NCBI GenBank assembly: GCA_963989385.1
Contig: OZ022499.1
Location: forward strand, 34,588,993 to 34,652,992
DNA length: 64,000 nt
Direction of reading: 5' to 3'
Source of the DNA: Ctena decussata
Taxonomy: Eukaryota > Mollusca > Bivalvia > Lucinida > Lucinidae
Shown: positions 49,401 to 58,643 of the stretch, one piece after another
How the letters are laid out: each line of letters opens with the position of its first letter
How positions within the stretch are numbered: the first letter of the stretch is position 1
The notes under the pieces: model-generated
What the model saw: only the letters and a program-made list of their open reading frames with translations
Told to the model about the DNA's origin: nothing
The model's database searches: none
Position numbers and translations under genes: made by a program

Positions 49401-52400
49401 TGGATAGGTGGATTTTAAAGTCTCCATAGTCCTTCCAGTGGTAAAAATCGTCAAAATACAGATCATTGTATAACCTGTACAGCCTTCAGAATTGATGAAA
49501 TATGTCGGTTGATGTGCTTTTTTGTATCATAACTTGCGAAAAAGTAGAGACGAGGTATGTTAGAAAAAAAAAAAGATAAGTCTCTCACTAAAATACGGTT
49601 TTCGTCTCTGGTTCCCGGTTAAGAAATGAAATAATGCAACAGCGGCACAATCAATGGGATCCTTGCTTAACATTTTTGTACATTGTATTTTTATCACCTC
49701 TTAAAACGCCTCTACTGTGTATTTTTACCTCTTGTACCTTGTGTTTTTACCATGAAATAAAGCTTTAGAAATCGAAAGTAGGTCATTTTAGTTGGCAACT
49801 AAAATGACCTAGTTATTTTTTCAAATCTGTTTTATGGTAAACTCAAGGACGTTTTGATTTTTAAAAGACGCCCAGTCACGATTAATTATCAATGGCGATT
49901 CTGTAGTGAGAAGTTTGCAGCGATACCTCACGATAAAATATTTAATGCTGATAGAGCAATCGGGCCTTTAACCTATATCGCACGATATATCTCTGGGAGA
50001 TGGAAAAGAACTGATTAAATTTTGGTGACCTAAACCCCGTTTTCAAGGTCACAGGAGGTCAAAGAATGTTTAAAAATGGCTTGTCTGCACCATACCTTCT
50101 GAAGGGATTGATGTATTATGACCAAACATAGATAAGTATATAATCGGGAGACCCCGTTTTCAAGGTCACAGGAGGTCTTAACATGGCAACTTTAGGGAAA
50201 ATGATACTTCTGGGAAAGCATAAGTGGGTACATCTTTTTTTGTCAATAACATTTCTAGTATCTAAGGCAGTGGGCAAGTCAGTAACTTGCTGGAAGGAAA
50301 TAAGACGCTCTCACCTACACGAGATCCCAACCGTAGAGGTCAGTGAGAAGAAGTCAACAGCCAAGTCAGAAGAAATCTTAAGTCAACGGCTATAAATTCA
50401 TGAACAAAGCGAACCATATTGTTTTGATGGAATTCGGCTGTGGTTAACATAAACAGGCTGGAGAGCGATAGGCTACGTCAGGCTGAGTTTTGCCCAAGAT
50501 ACACCATGGACCGACCAAACATCGACTTATTGCTAGTCCTATAGTATGTACATTTGCAAATAACACCAGCAGAACGGACTAAAGTAATATCATGTGACCG
50601 TGCTAAAGTTACCGTGCCTCGAACCACGGTAACTGTAGCTCTAGCTAGTTTCAAGCGCGTAATGGCCAACAACCAGAATTGAATCTGATTGGTCAGTTCT
50701 TTATCTGAGGTGGGAACAAATACCATATGAGCTAATGTTCAAGTTGAAGTTCTTCATCATGATAATGACAAACAGCGCCAATGGCATCCAGAGAGAGATC
50801 AAGGTAAAAGGACAGAAGCTGGGAATGGTAAATCGCTCCTAATGCCTTGGCGCAATGTCCAAGATGATGACTCAAAATCCGAGATTTTCTCAAGAGTTGT
50901 CCAAGCCACTGCAGCTCTGACAAAGCTGAAGCCAATATGGGGAGATAACAACGTATCTCTGGGATCAAAAGTGAAACGTATGCACTCCCTTGTCATATCC
51001 ACATTTTGTATGCGTTTGAGTCATGAACCTTGACAGCAGAGTTAGAGAAAACAATGCGGGCCTTTTGGATTAGAAGCTACCGACGGTTATTGAACATCAC
51101 GTATAAGGACCATGCAATAAATGAGGAAATTCTTAGAAAGACCCAAGCATATATTTAAGAATATAATGAGCTCCTGACAATTGTCAAGAAACGGAAACTG
51201 TGGTGGAATGGCCACATCTCAATGTCTTCTGGCTTAGCAAAGACAATTTCTACAGGGGACAGTGAAAGGAAATAGAAGAAGAGGTACAACAGCTTTAGTC
51301 TAACTATAAACCTCTTCTGTTCAGGAACAAATGGACTGTTTCATTGTTGTCCGGCAGATTAAATCTGATCTTCATCAAACTTGCAAGTAAGCAGGACACC
51401 ATAAAACCTCAGACAGATCTATCTAGACCAGATGTTTCATTTTATAGTTAGTTTGACCATGAGTGCAAATGTGTATTTGTGTATGGAGCATAGCCTGATA
51501 AGCTTTAAGATAGAAGTCTTTAACACAGAAAAACTATGTAATTTAATTTTGTATATTTATGACGTAGGTCGACGGTTCTTTACATATAAACCCCCCCCCC
51601 CCCCCCAGTTATTGATGTTCGTTCCAAGGTGGTGCTTCTGGAGTGATTTGGTTTCTAATTTTCATTCTTCGGCCGGTATATTGTAGTCTTTGGCTATTTG
51701 TTCAGTTTCGGAAACATTGTGGCAACCTGCTGGGAAAGAGGTGACACCGTTTTTTTTTTTTTTTCGTTTTTTTTTTGCTGGGGGGCTTAATTGTTTTTGT
51801 TCCTTTCCATGCTTGTTTTTAACTGATGATGAGGAATTTATAATATCGTTTCAAAAGCATTGCCGTTTCATTTCATACAAAATACTGACATTTTTTCTAT
51901 AGTTAGGAAAATGTTCTCAAAGGATATCTCATTCATCTTTGATTTGATTGTCACCATTCTTTTAGATGAACAGAACATGCATTAACTCTACAACAACTTA
52001 CATTTCGTCAACGCAGAGTTATTGACCTTAATAGCCACAAATGGCCATATTTGACTTTGTCAAAACCGTTTAGACTGTTTAGCCAATGAAACTATTTTTT
52101 TGTGTGGTTTGTCAAGTTGTAGGCTTACATGAAATATAAGCCATAGCTGAAACAAGTCGAGTTACACTTACTAACTGCAGATCACATTCATTGGTGTAGT
52201 ACTTACAGTAAGTGGGATAATTAGACCCTAAAGAATATTCATTCCTTTCTGAGGGCTATCAGCAGTAATAATTCTATTGGACTTATTTATGACTATTTAA
52301 ATGCAATTATTCAACACTGACATGCATTATACTTGTGCAGTTCTTAAATTTTGAGAAATTTTGAAGTTGTCAAACTTTTTGAATATAATAAAGATCACGG

Positions 52401-54189
52401 TCATTTATTCAGTAAACATTGCTCAAATACACAGACATCTAATCTTATATCTAGATTGTGGTAAAAGTTGATTTCATACGTAAAACAGCTGTTGTGCTGA
52501 ATTGTGTAAATGTCAGATAATGAATGCATAAAAAATGCAAGAATCTGTTTTGGAAGATTTTACAAATGTTGGCCTTAATTGTTTCTTGTAGTAATAACGT
52601 AAACTGAAATGTCTAAACGCATTGGTTTGCAGTTAAATATTTCACCGTTATACATGTATCACACATTTATAAGGTTAAGGTATGAACAAACTTTAGAGTA
52701 AATCAGATATCTATGTAGACATTGGCTTGAATATATGCTAAAAATAGATTTTTACCAAAGAATCACCTGATTTTTGTTAAAAAATTTGTTATCTCGAGTA
52801 CCATGGCAACGGTTTTAAAAAACACGATACTTACTTTGTATCAGTAACATTGTGAATTAAAATTATTAAACTCTTACACATTTTACCGGTTATATCTTAG
52901 TCATGCTAGTTTTGACTAACTACCTGAGTTTCACATTGATTTTTACAGTGCTTTATAAGTGGGTGGGGTACTTTGACCCCTTAGAATATGATTTACATTC
53001 ATTTCTGAAGGTAACCAGATTTCCTGGTTCTTTAATAAGTATTCATAAATGTTTATTTGCACTTTTGCACACTTTTAATGCAAGCTACCAGTGCATTCTA
53101 CAAGGTTTGTGAAATCAAAAAGTTGTTCACTTTTGTAAAAGTGGTGAAATTCAAAGCCAATTAGTTTAAAAGATACCCCCCCCCCCCCAAAGCACAGATA
53201 TCTAAATCAACATTTTGTTTGAGGTGACAACTGACTTTACTCTGGTAACAGCCGCTTTGCTATATGTGTTGCTGACAGAAGATAAATGCATTCAAATATG
53301 CTAAAACATCTCATTTTTGAGGATTTGGCAAAAGACGCTGATCCTACCCTGTTTCTATCAGTGATAAGGCCAACCCACACCGTGAAAAAGCATACGATTT
53401 AATTTGAATATTTGCGGGATACCTCAAATATTTATAGTGTATAAACTGTATGATTGAACATGAAATATAAATGAGTAGACATTGGCTTAAAATTGTGCTA
53501 AAACATGAATTATTTTATAAAACTGTGTGATTTTCGCTCAAAATGTGTTACACTGGTCACCCTGCTAACGGTTTGAAAGAAACTGAAAATATTTTGCATG
53601 AGTTATATTTTTCATCAATACAACTACACAATAAGTTTCAGCGATATCTGAGACATGTCACTTTCCGCCATCTGCCTGATCCTTACACGGAACGGTACTT
53701 AATTGCATATTTCTCGATAGAAACATGTATGGACATATAAGTATATCCATCTTCTATCACTGATATCTGCCATTTCGAAAATCATTTTTGTTTACCTTTC
53801 ACTGTTTAGAGGATGTTTCACAGGACAGGAGAACGTCAAATTTAATGCTGAAATTTAAGTTAATGCTTATATTAATAATGATTAACAGATTGTTGACCAT
53901 ATAATTACATGATAGTCACACCACACTATTGATAAAGCTCTGTGTTTTTTACAGTAAACTCTTAAATCCAGGCGGACATCTGATGATTATGGACGCTTTG
54001 GAGTGTACATGGTATGCTGTAGATGACAAGGTTTTTCCGTACCTTAGTTTAACGAAGGAAGATCTTATACTTGCTTTTGAAAGCTCGGGGTTCAAGATTG
54101 AACAATTAGAAATAGAAGAAATGGGTTACCCTGATTCAGATACTACGGATACCAAATCATTGTATTCTGTTGTGGCAAGGAAAATGTAA
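34322..54189 (+). CDS. Class I SAM-dependent N-methyltransferase, NNMT/PNMT/TEMT family (complete, 4 exons)
   Basis: Exons 34322-34460, 39145-39346, 44393-44590 and 53955-54189 join in phases 1, 2 and 2 to give 257 codons plus stop, close to the roughly 260 residues usual in this family. Residues 9-35 carry the N-terminal Y-YV-RFYSGHY..I block. The SAM-binding motif I (LLDVGSGP) is at 54-61, and the acidic residue expected to bind the SAM ribose is D80 in VSDLSEAN. A second core strand (DAITACLCMGAAN) is at 153-165, the post-core LLNPGGHLMIMD at 182-193, and the family C-terminus LYSVVARK at 249-256. Relatives transfer a methyl group to small amines (nicotinamide, phenylethanolamines, tryptamine, thioethers) in the cytosol. 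The substrate here cannot be read from sequence. Introns are 4684, 5046 and 9364 bp, filled with repeats. The gene is the downstream member of a tandem pair. Confidence 0.93.
34512..34677 (-). mobile_element. tRNA-headed SINE in methyltransferase intron 1
   Basis: A full 166-bp copy on the - strand: AGGAGCGGCTGTAGTATAGT head, GGTCGCAAGATCGATCC B-box-like motif and CACTCACTCACAC tail. It is flanked by a perfect 12-bp duplication, CTTCGGTTTAGA at 34500-34511 and 34678-34689. It begins only 52 bp past the exon 1 donor site. Confidence 0.92.
34765..36300 (+). repeat. Decayed AGCTCACCCGAGC minisatellite element
   Basis: It opens with AGCTCACCCGAGCAGAAGGC, the start motif of the better-preserved element at 36659. 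Degenerate AAGGTCA(T/C)(A/G)CATAT words follow at about 35505, 35810 and 36250. It also holds a separate tandem stretch, 35135-35335, of TTACCGGTTAGCGGCGTC-like units. No coding sense. Confidence 0.6.
36659..38284 (+). repeat. Minisatellite element with (GTCC)n tag and inverted boundaries
   Basis: It opens AGCTCACCTGAGCACGAAGT and closes with the complement-like ACTCAGGTGAGCGATTTAGG near 38240-38265, so the boundaries are inverted. A (TCCG)n microsatellite with a central TCCGGACG flip lies at 36717-36757. A perfect triplicated 24-bp unit (AGAGCTAAAAATAGAAATAA, then AACC) lies at 37029-37100. About eight degenerate monomers of roughly 125-240 bp follow, each with CTCTAGAGGGCACAGTTTTG and CTAGGTCACTAGGTCAAATC. 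The architecture matches pearl-type or Helentron-derived non-autonomous elements of bivalves; that assignment is inference. Confidence 0.8.
38285..39144. other. Methyltransferase intron 1, 3' part
   Basis: No repeat family or RNA recognised. The intron ends CTGTTTTGTTTCAG at 39144. Confidence 0.6.
39145..39346 (+). CDS. Methyltransferase exon 2 (residues 47-113)
   Basis: Acceptor TTGTTTCAG precedes it and donor GTATTT follows after GGAAAAGG. The exon carries the glycine-rich SAM loop (GKRLLDVGSGP) and the D-L-S acidic turn, plus the KWIRGE helix characteristic of the NNMT/PNMT family. It exits in phase 2. Confidence 0.92.
39347..39849. other. Methyltransferase intron 2, 5' part
   Basis: AT-rich. 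It begins with a T run at about 39360-39371. No feature recognised. Confidence 0.5.
39850..39990. mobile_element. Foldback element, 141 bp
   Basis: The arms TCTTGCATTCGTGCTCCTGT and its near-complement ACAGGAGCACTCATGTAAGA enclose a central hairpin AAGATGCTCGGCATAGCCTC/GCATCTT. A long self-complementary unit without coding capacity. Confidence 0.8.
39991..41695. other. Methyltransferase intron 2, middle
   Basis: AT-rich and unique as far as I can see. An AGAAAGAAAG-type purine tract lies near 40825-40867. No gene or RNA. Confidence 0.5.
41696..41938. mobile_element. Foldback MITE with GGAGCATGGCATACAGTG ends
   Basis: The left arm GCATTGTATACACTGTATGC..CTGTTACCAC and the right arm ATGGTAACAG..GGAGCATGGCATACAGTGCA are inverted over about 75 bp. 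A single-arm relative lies at 24600-24680. Confidence 0.7.
42579..42710. mobile_element. Foldback element, about 130 bp
   Basis: The arms TTTGACTATTTCAGTGTAAG, ATCGATTTTTATTTCA and the complement TGAAATAAAAATTGATCTCA face each other, with inner arms ATGAACACCAA and TTGGTGTTCAT. An A/C-rich tract (42532-42577) precedes it. Confidence 0.75.
43520..43682. mobile_element. Foldback element around GCGTTCATCGTGTG
   Basis: TAAGAATATATAAAATTTGA..CCAGCGTTCATCGTGTG at 43519-43562 is inverted at 43640-43682 (CACACGATGAACGCTGAAAA..AATTCTTA). A related half-copy (CCGATGAACG) lies at about 43297. Confidence 0.75.
43845..44075. mobile_element. Foldback element with TGCTCAGCTGAGTTGAGCA arms
   Basis: TCATGCTCAGCTGAGTTGAG at about 43859 and 44028, together with the hairpin TATGAAAATGCCAACA/TGTTGGCATTTTCATA-like centre (about 43974-44012), form a nested palindrome. 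Outer words AGGTAATAAAACTTTTTTC and AAAAAAGATTTATAACCTC are its inverted ends. It sits about 320 bp before exon 3. Confidence 0.78.
44393..44590 (+). CDS. Methyltransferase exon 3 (residues 114-179)
   Basis: Acceptor TAAATTTTCAG ends at 44392, and donor GTATTT follows AATTTCAG. It encodes the helix VPWEEKNNQVRKKIKNAVIL and the strand and loop before the substrate pocket (IDGLLFDAITACLCMGAANP). It enters and exits in phase 2. The counterpart in paralogue 1 should lie just left of the window. Confidence 0.92.
44870..45337. repeat. Decayed AAGGGGCATAATTCC repeat in intron 3
   Basis: ACAAAGGGGCATAATTCCGT and ACAAAGGGAATAATTCCATG (about 44896 and 45246) head two degenerate units of about 350 bp. 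ATAATTCC-type units are common in bivalve repeats. Confidence 0.45.
45338..45890. repeat. Segmental duplication, copy 2 (left part)
   Basis: Aligns with 1-398, 1021-1052 and 2925-3040. It runs uninterrupted where copy 1 carries the mariner (site CGAATATATACAGACC at 45761-45776). It also lacks the roughly 620 bp found at 399-1020. Confidence 0.9.
45891..47039. other. Methyltransferase intron 3, AT-rich
   Basis: It carries the words ACCCCACCCACTTTCTTACA (about 46139) and ACCCCGCCCACTTAC (about 46670). Related AAGTGGGTGGGGTA words occur at 652, 52955 and 62408, pointing to a dispersed MITE family with unclear ends. No gene recognised. Confidence 0.5.
47040..47946 (+). repeat. Minisatellite element with TTCGTCCGTCATTGACG head
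   Basis: From about 47085, five or six degenerate monomers of roughly 110-130 bp carry TAACTCGTTTTACAG/TAACCTTTTGG and ATAATGAAACTTG blocks. They end at the palindrome at 47947. No coding sense. Confidence 0.6.
47947..48660 (+). repeat. Minisatellite element headed by a CCCCTGACATACGAAGTATG palindrome
   Basis: The head palindrome CCCCTGACATACG/AAGTATGTCAGGGG (47949-47974) is followed by TTCGTCCGTTTGTTAGTTCG..CATCCGTCCA. Two monomers with GTCAAAGTTTTGCATTAAAC and GGTCCCAGGGTGGGGCCAGG come next. It closes at GTGAGCCCCTGCTCACTTGC (about 48622). Confidence 0.75.
48895..50190 (+). repeat. Tandem repeat with GGTGACCTTGA..CAAGGTCACAGGAGGTC monomers
   Basis: Monomers of about 110-170 bp at roughly 48950-49430 and 49975-50185 share ATGGATGGATTTAAACC-type and TTTTGGTGACCTTGACCCC words. 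The 49440-49970 interval between them is unrelated AT-rich DNA. Fragments at 58440-58580 look similar. Confidence 0.7.
50755..51300 (+). pseudogene. Non-LTR retrotransposon reverse transcriptase, C-terminal fragment
   Basis: Frames across this stretch read NGIQREIKVKGQKLG, then SEIFSRVVQATAALTKLKPI and GDNNVSLGSKVKRMHSLVIS (50842-51010). After a frameshift come RSYRRLLNITYKDHA-like residues (about 51070-51115) and LLTIVKKRKLWWNGHIS (about 51172-51230). This order is the known C-terminal part of LINE-type endonuclease/reverse transcriptases, beyond the polymerase palm. Stops and shifts (for example after 51033) make it dead. No endonuclease or palm motifs are present, so it is 5'-truncated in the usual LINE manner. 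Confidence 0.85.
51301..53719. other. Methyltransferase intron 3, repeat-poor part
   Basis: Contains C runs at about 51591-51606 and 53177-53188 and T runs at about 51751-51778. A degenerate copy of the GGGGGGCTTAA repeat lies at 51590-51830. The AAGTGGGTGGGGTACTTTGA word occurs at about 52957. No gene recognised. Confidence 0.5.
53955..54189 (+). CDS. Methyltransferase exon 4 (residues 180-257)
   Basis: Acceptor TGTTTTTTACAG ends at 53954 and the stop codon at 54189. It encodes LLNPGGHLMIMDALECTWYA, the LTKEDLILAFESSGFKIEQL helix and strand, and the SLYSVVARKM terminus. Compared with the 6897-7140 exon it lacks three codons and differs at residues 184, 195, 199, 204, 205, 208, 246 and 249. 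A long central run (residues about 215-237) is identical. Confidence 0.93.
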
Positions 54190-54327
54190 CAATCATCCAG
54201 ATAACAGCTAGTAAACGATGATTATTTATGCGTTTAATTTAACATTTTTATCATATAAATTGGAAAAGAAGAAACGAAGGAACACCCTTGGAATTACAGA
54301 TTGAATCTTACAACGCGTTACACTACT

Positions 54328-54791
54328 TTATTATATAACCTATAAATAAAGTTTTTTTCATTGGCTCAGAGCTGTTTTCAACCCATTGAATATTTATTCA
54401 CTGGCCTGGGGGTTTTCCCATTGAATATTAGTTTCTAAATTTAGATCACGTGCCGAAGAAATCAATATTGGAAAACCAAGGTACATGCAGAATGGTTTCA
54501 CATTTCCACAGCATGCCACTATTGTGAAATGGGTACCAGTATATATTTCACATGAAAAAAAACATGGCGGATGACACGGATGCTAAAAGGAAGCCAAACA
54601 ACAAATAATTTTGCAAGCCTCACTGAAAATAAATAACGATTTTTGTTGTTGTTATAAAATAAAAGAATTGTTGACTACGGAGTCATTGTTCACCAGAGAA
54701 TGCCAATATTGACCGAGGCGAAAGCCTCGGTCATTATTGCCATTCTCTGGTGAATATCACATCATATCCAATGACTCCATAGTCAATAATT
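54328..54791. mobile_element. Insert unique to copy 2, ending in a foldback
   Basis: The flanks (CACTACTT and AGTATATTTTCAAGAG) are nearly contiguous in copy 1 at about 7273-7290, so about 464 bp was added here or lost there. Its right part, 54651-54797, is a hairpin: GTTGACTACGGAGTCATTG faces CAATGACTCCATAGTCAA around GAGGCGAAAGCCTC. An AATAAA at 54345-54350, 156 bp past the methyltransferase stop, lies inside the insert. Confidence 0.75.
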
Positions 54792-55374
54792 GTATAACAG
54801 TATATTTTCAAGAGACAGAAAAATGAAACAGAAATCTGACGATAATATTGTTACATTGTCAACATTCGATTCTAAATATTCGTAGTTGGTTCAGGCAACT
54901 GCTCAATAAGATTGTTTGCCATAGCAACCGAAATAATACAAAAGGCCAAAGTAATAAATGAAACTTTTCAGTAGAAGTGGCTATCGCCTCGGTCAATATT
55001 GGTATTCTGGTGAATATCACATCATATCCAATGCCTCCATAGTCAATATTTCATAGAATTTCCCTTCGAAGTCCTCTATGAGACACATTGATTTGGAAGC
55101 AATAGCAGAAATGGCTAAGTTGCAGTTGTAACTAGAATGATGAAACCGGCAAAATGTCCAAACAATCCACTGTGGCCGTAAGGTCGGAAAAGATAGAAGT
55201 TTGTAGTTTAAAACTGTGTTTCGTGCCAATCAGTTCAGAACTTTGGTTGCTATGTGAAACTATCATTGATGAGAAAACTACAAAATGGATCTTTATACCT
55301 TAGTTGTGTAGACATAATGACAAATATTCTAAAGCAAGGTACCTTAGATGTTCTAGCAACCAGACATACCATAT

Positions 55375-55581
55375 GAGCCGCGACAAAGTAGTTGTGCGCC
55401 AAGCGCAGACTCAGATCAGCCTGGGCATCCGCCCAGTCTGATCAGAGTTATCGCTGTCCACATGGAGGTAGCTTTGACTCTTAGCTACCTTTTAAGCACA
55501 CTGCGAAGACTCGCACCAGACTGGGCGGGTGTTTAGGCTGATCTGTGTCTACGCTTTGTTGGTTTTCTCGTGTCGCGGTTC
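55375..55581. mobile_element. Palindromic GAGCCGCGAC MITE, copy 5 of 6 (shortened)
   Basis: 207 bp with both ends, flanked by ATAT (55371-55374 and 55582-55585). It sits within about 10 bp of the place where copy 1 of the segmental duplication carries the unrelated foldback element 7841-8059. Confidence 0.88.
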
Positions 55582-55888
55582 ATATTGTGTCCACTTCATA
55601 ACTGGCTTGATGGCCATAGCTGCTACCAAAATGTTGACAAAGACAAAGCATGAAAATCAACAGATCTGTAGCTGTATGACTGGAAAAGCTGAAACGGTAG
55701 AAATGTTGACTATTTCCTTTCTACCGAATGATCTTACTATTCAGAATTTATTTTCACTGCAGCTGTTTTGTGTCGTGTGTCGGCTGTAAAACGTCTCCCC
55801 GTATATCATCATAGTGCAGATAGAATTTTCTGGTCCTTTCGGATCATTGAGTTAATTTAGAGTAAATTGAAAGTAGAGTTCTGCTAAA

Positions 55889-56785
55889 GCCGGTGCTAGG
55901 GGGGGGGGGGGGGGGCGTGGCTAGTGTTGCATATTTGATTACTGATCATGAACACTCAGTTAAACAGATTCAGACTCTGCTATTTTCAATTTGTAATGTA
56001 TTCCTTGCTTCCAAAAGTTTGTACTGTTCCGAACTTATTCAACATGAACAGTTTTACATGTCTGGTTTGGTCCAGTACCTAAGTTGTCTTGGCAATTAAA
56101 GTTGACAATGACATTCAATGGGAAAATTCAAGATCGCCTTTTTATACATGTACCGTAGCAGTGGATATATAATTACAAAGCCTTTACAGAAAGGTTCCTT
56201 AGATAACCTCTATCAGACATATCAGACATATGGTTTTGGTATCATTGTCTAAATTTCCATGTACCGGAAATGCAGGGTGAGGCAAACAATAAAAAAAATG
56301 GAAAAAGAAACAACAACCCCACAGCAGTTAAAAAATTGGTGCTAGGGGGGGGGGGGGGGGGGGGGGCGTGGCTACTGTTGCATATTTGATTACTGATCAT
56401 GAACACTCAATTAAACAGATTCAGACTCTGCTATTTTCAATTTGTAATGTATTCCTTGCTTCCAAAAGTTTGTACTGTTCCGAACTTATTCAACATGAAC
56501 AGTTTTACATGTCTGGTTTGGTCCAGTACCTAAGTTGTCTTGGCAATTAAAGTTGACAATGACATTCAATGGGAAAATTCAAGATCGCCTTTTTGTACAT
56601 GTACCGTAGCAGTGGATATATGATTACAAAGCCTTTACAGAAAGGTTCCTTAGATAACCTCTATCAGACATATCAGACATATGGTTTTGGTATCATTGTC
56701 TAAATTTCCATGTACCGGAAATGCAGGGTGAGGCAAAAAATAAAAAAAAAAATGGAAAAAGAAACAACAACCCTACAGCAGTTAA
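55889..56785 (+). repeat. Tandem pair of 448-bp units bounded by poly-G runs
   Basis: Unit 1 (55889-56337) and unit 2 (56338-56785) are nearly identical. Both begin GGTGCTAGGGGGG with G runs of 16 and 22 or more, and contain CTGCTATTTTCAATTTGTAA and CAGACATATCAGACATATGG. Copy 1 of the segmental duplication has one unit with only six G. Confidence 0.92.
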
Positions 56786-57304
56786 AAAATTGGAAAAGCT
56801 GGAGCTTTGTAAAATTATTGTTGGCATAGTCCTCTACACTTTCTAATGCTATATGTAGCAGTCGTTTTGTCTCTACGAGAACTCAAATCTGTCTGACTTC
56901 CAGTTGGAAAATCTAATATTTACTTCCACTGCACTAATATTATGATGACTCTTTTACTAAAATTTGCATATAAGTAACTGCATCAGACATATGGTGTCCT
57001 GTAAGCATTCGCTTAGTTGCCATAACAACCAAAATGCTGAAAGTGACTAAATATTCGAAATATTCAGAAGCTGTAAGGCTGGAAAAGCGAAATATGCTAT
57101 TGACTGTCCATGGAAAAATAGAATATCTACCTGTAATTCCTTTGCAGTGCAAATATGAGGATATGTAATTTTACAAAAGACGCAAATGGTTTAAATCGCA
57201 AATCTTAAATTGGAATCTGTGTATGACTGCAATTAAATTTGAAAAAAGAAATAGAGTTTTTAATACAACTCCCCTGGTGTATGCTGATTTAAAAGGAAAA
57301 AGAT

Positions 57305-58422
57305 AGGCAATGATCAGGAATTAATACAAACAAATCGCGTCACGCTCTCAAAACCAATAGGGAAACCTACTTTTATAGTCCAATTGATCCAAAAGTAGGG
57401 CTTACGGAGCATAGAATCACTATTAGTTCAGTACAACGGACACTGTAGGCTACTCTTCAGCTGAAAATAAAACATTTGGCTGGTGGGCAGAAAAAAGACC
57501 TTATAGGCAGCCCAATTCCACGCAACGTTTCCGTCTATAGTTTGTAGTAAATTGTAGGTAAGTCCGATTTTTCTGTACAGTTCAGGAAAATTATCGTTCG
57601 TTACAAACGTATTAGATATAATATAAAAGTAGAGCTACAGTCTGCATGTTTAGTTGGTAACCCAATTATGGTTAACACTTTGCTTCCCTCTTTAATTGCA
57701 CGCCGCTTGTCAGGCATCAGACTCAATGATGGGCCCGACATAAAGCTACTTGATTTAATTGGTTGGGGCCGGAGTTTGCCTTGTCTGGTGCTTGGTTATT
57801 CGGGGTTCAACTGATAGTTTTCTTTTGCTCCGGTATTTCAGTGGTGTTGTCTGACTTCCCAGGGGTCTCCTGGTGTCGCAATGCGTCCTTTCCGTTGGGT
57901 CCTCATCTCTGATTCATCATAGGCCTTATCCGTGATTTGTTTGTTTCCGGTGATGATTCATTGATGAGTAAGGAAACCTTCATGCGGACCAAACAGCTTA
58001 CTTTAAGTTTCAAACCACTGCAGAAGTAGAGGACGAGGTTTGGTCCCAGTAAAACATGTTTAAGCCCCCCAATAATCTTTTGCTGACCGTTCCAAGGCGG
58101 TACTTCTGTTGCGGTTTCTTGATGTTATATTGTGCTGTGTCCGCTTGTCTGTTGTCCCTGGCGGTTTGGTCACCCGTATTGCTGCCCAATCTGGCTTTTG
58201 TTTTGTTTTGTTTTGTAACTAAAATAAAAAATAAGTTAAAATAGATGTTTATGCTGTTATTGGAGTGGCTGAATGACCATCTGTTTGGGAAAGAGCTGCT
58301 CATTCGGTTTACTGTGCGTGTCTTTCGTAAACTTGTGTCACTTTTCGTGTGTATGTGCTTCTTTCCCTATTAGTTTTGAAAGCGGAATGTGGATTTGATT
58401 GTATTTTTTTCTGATCATTGCC
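57305..58422. mobile_element. Element with about 60-bp inverted ends around the GGGGGGCTTAA repeat
   Basis: The left end AGGCAATGATCAGGAATTAA..CAAAACCAATAGGGAAA (57305-57365) is inverted at 58361-58422 (TTTCCCTATTAGTTTTGAAA..CTGATCATTGCC). The middle, read on the - strand at about 57900-58150, matches 5440-5720. The frames inside (for example 58010-58303) have no domain. Probably a non-autonomous DNA transposon of about 1.1 kb; no clear target duplication. Confidence 0.7.
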
Positions 58423-58643
58423 CATCATTTTATTTTACATTAATTCCTGAACTCATATGAAATTTTGACCAAAGTTGCATAATGCGTAAATCAAAACATT
58501 CTGAAGAGTTAGAGAACTGGATATGATTAAATGGCCATGATATCATCATTAAGGTCAGGGATTAGACTAGACAGAGTGTAATCATAGTTTTCACACAGCC
58601 AGTCAGAAGAAATGTACCAAATATATATCAAGTATCAAATATA

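Larger units (their letters stand above)
53720..57215. repeat. Segmental duplication, copy 2 (right part)
   Basis: Collinear with 6655-9560: intron end, terminal exon and 3' flank. Copy-2-specific events are the 54328-54791 insert, the 55375-55581 MITE and the second 448-bp unit. Confidence 0.9.
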
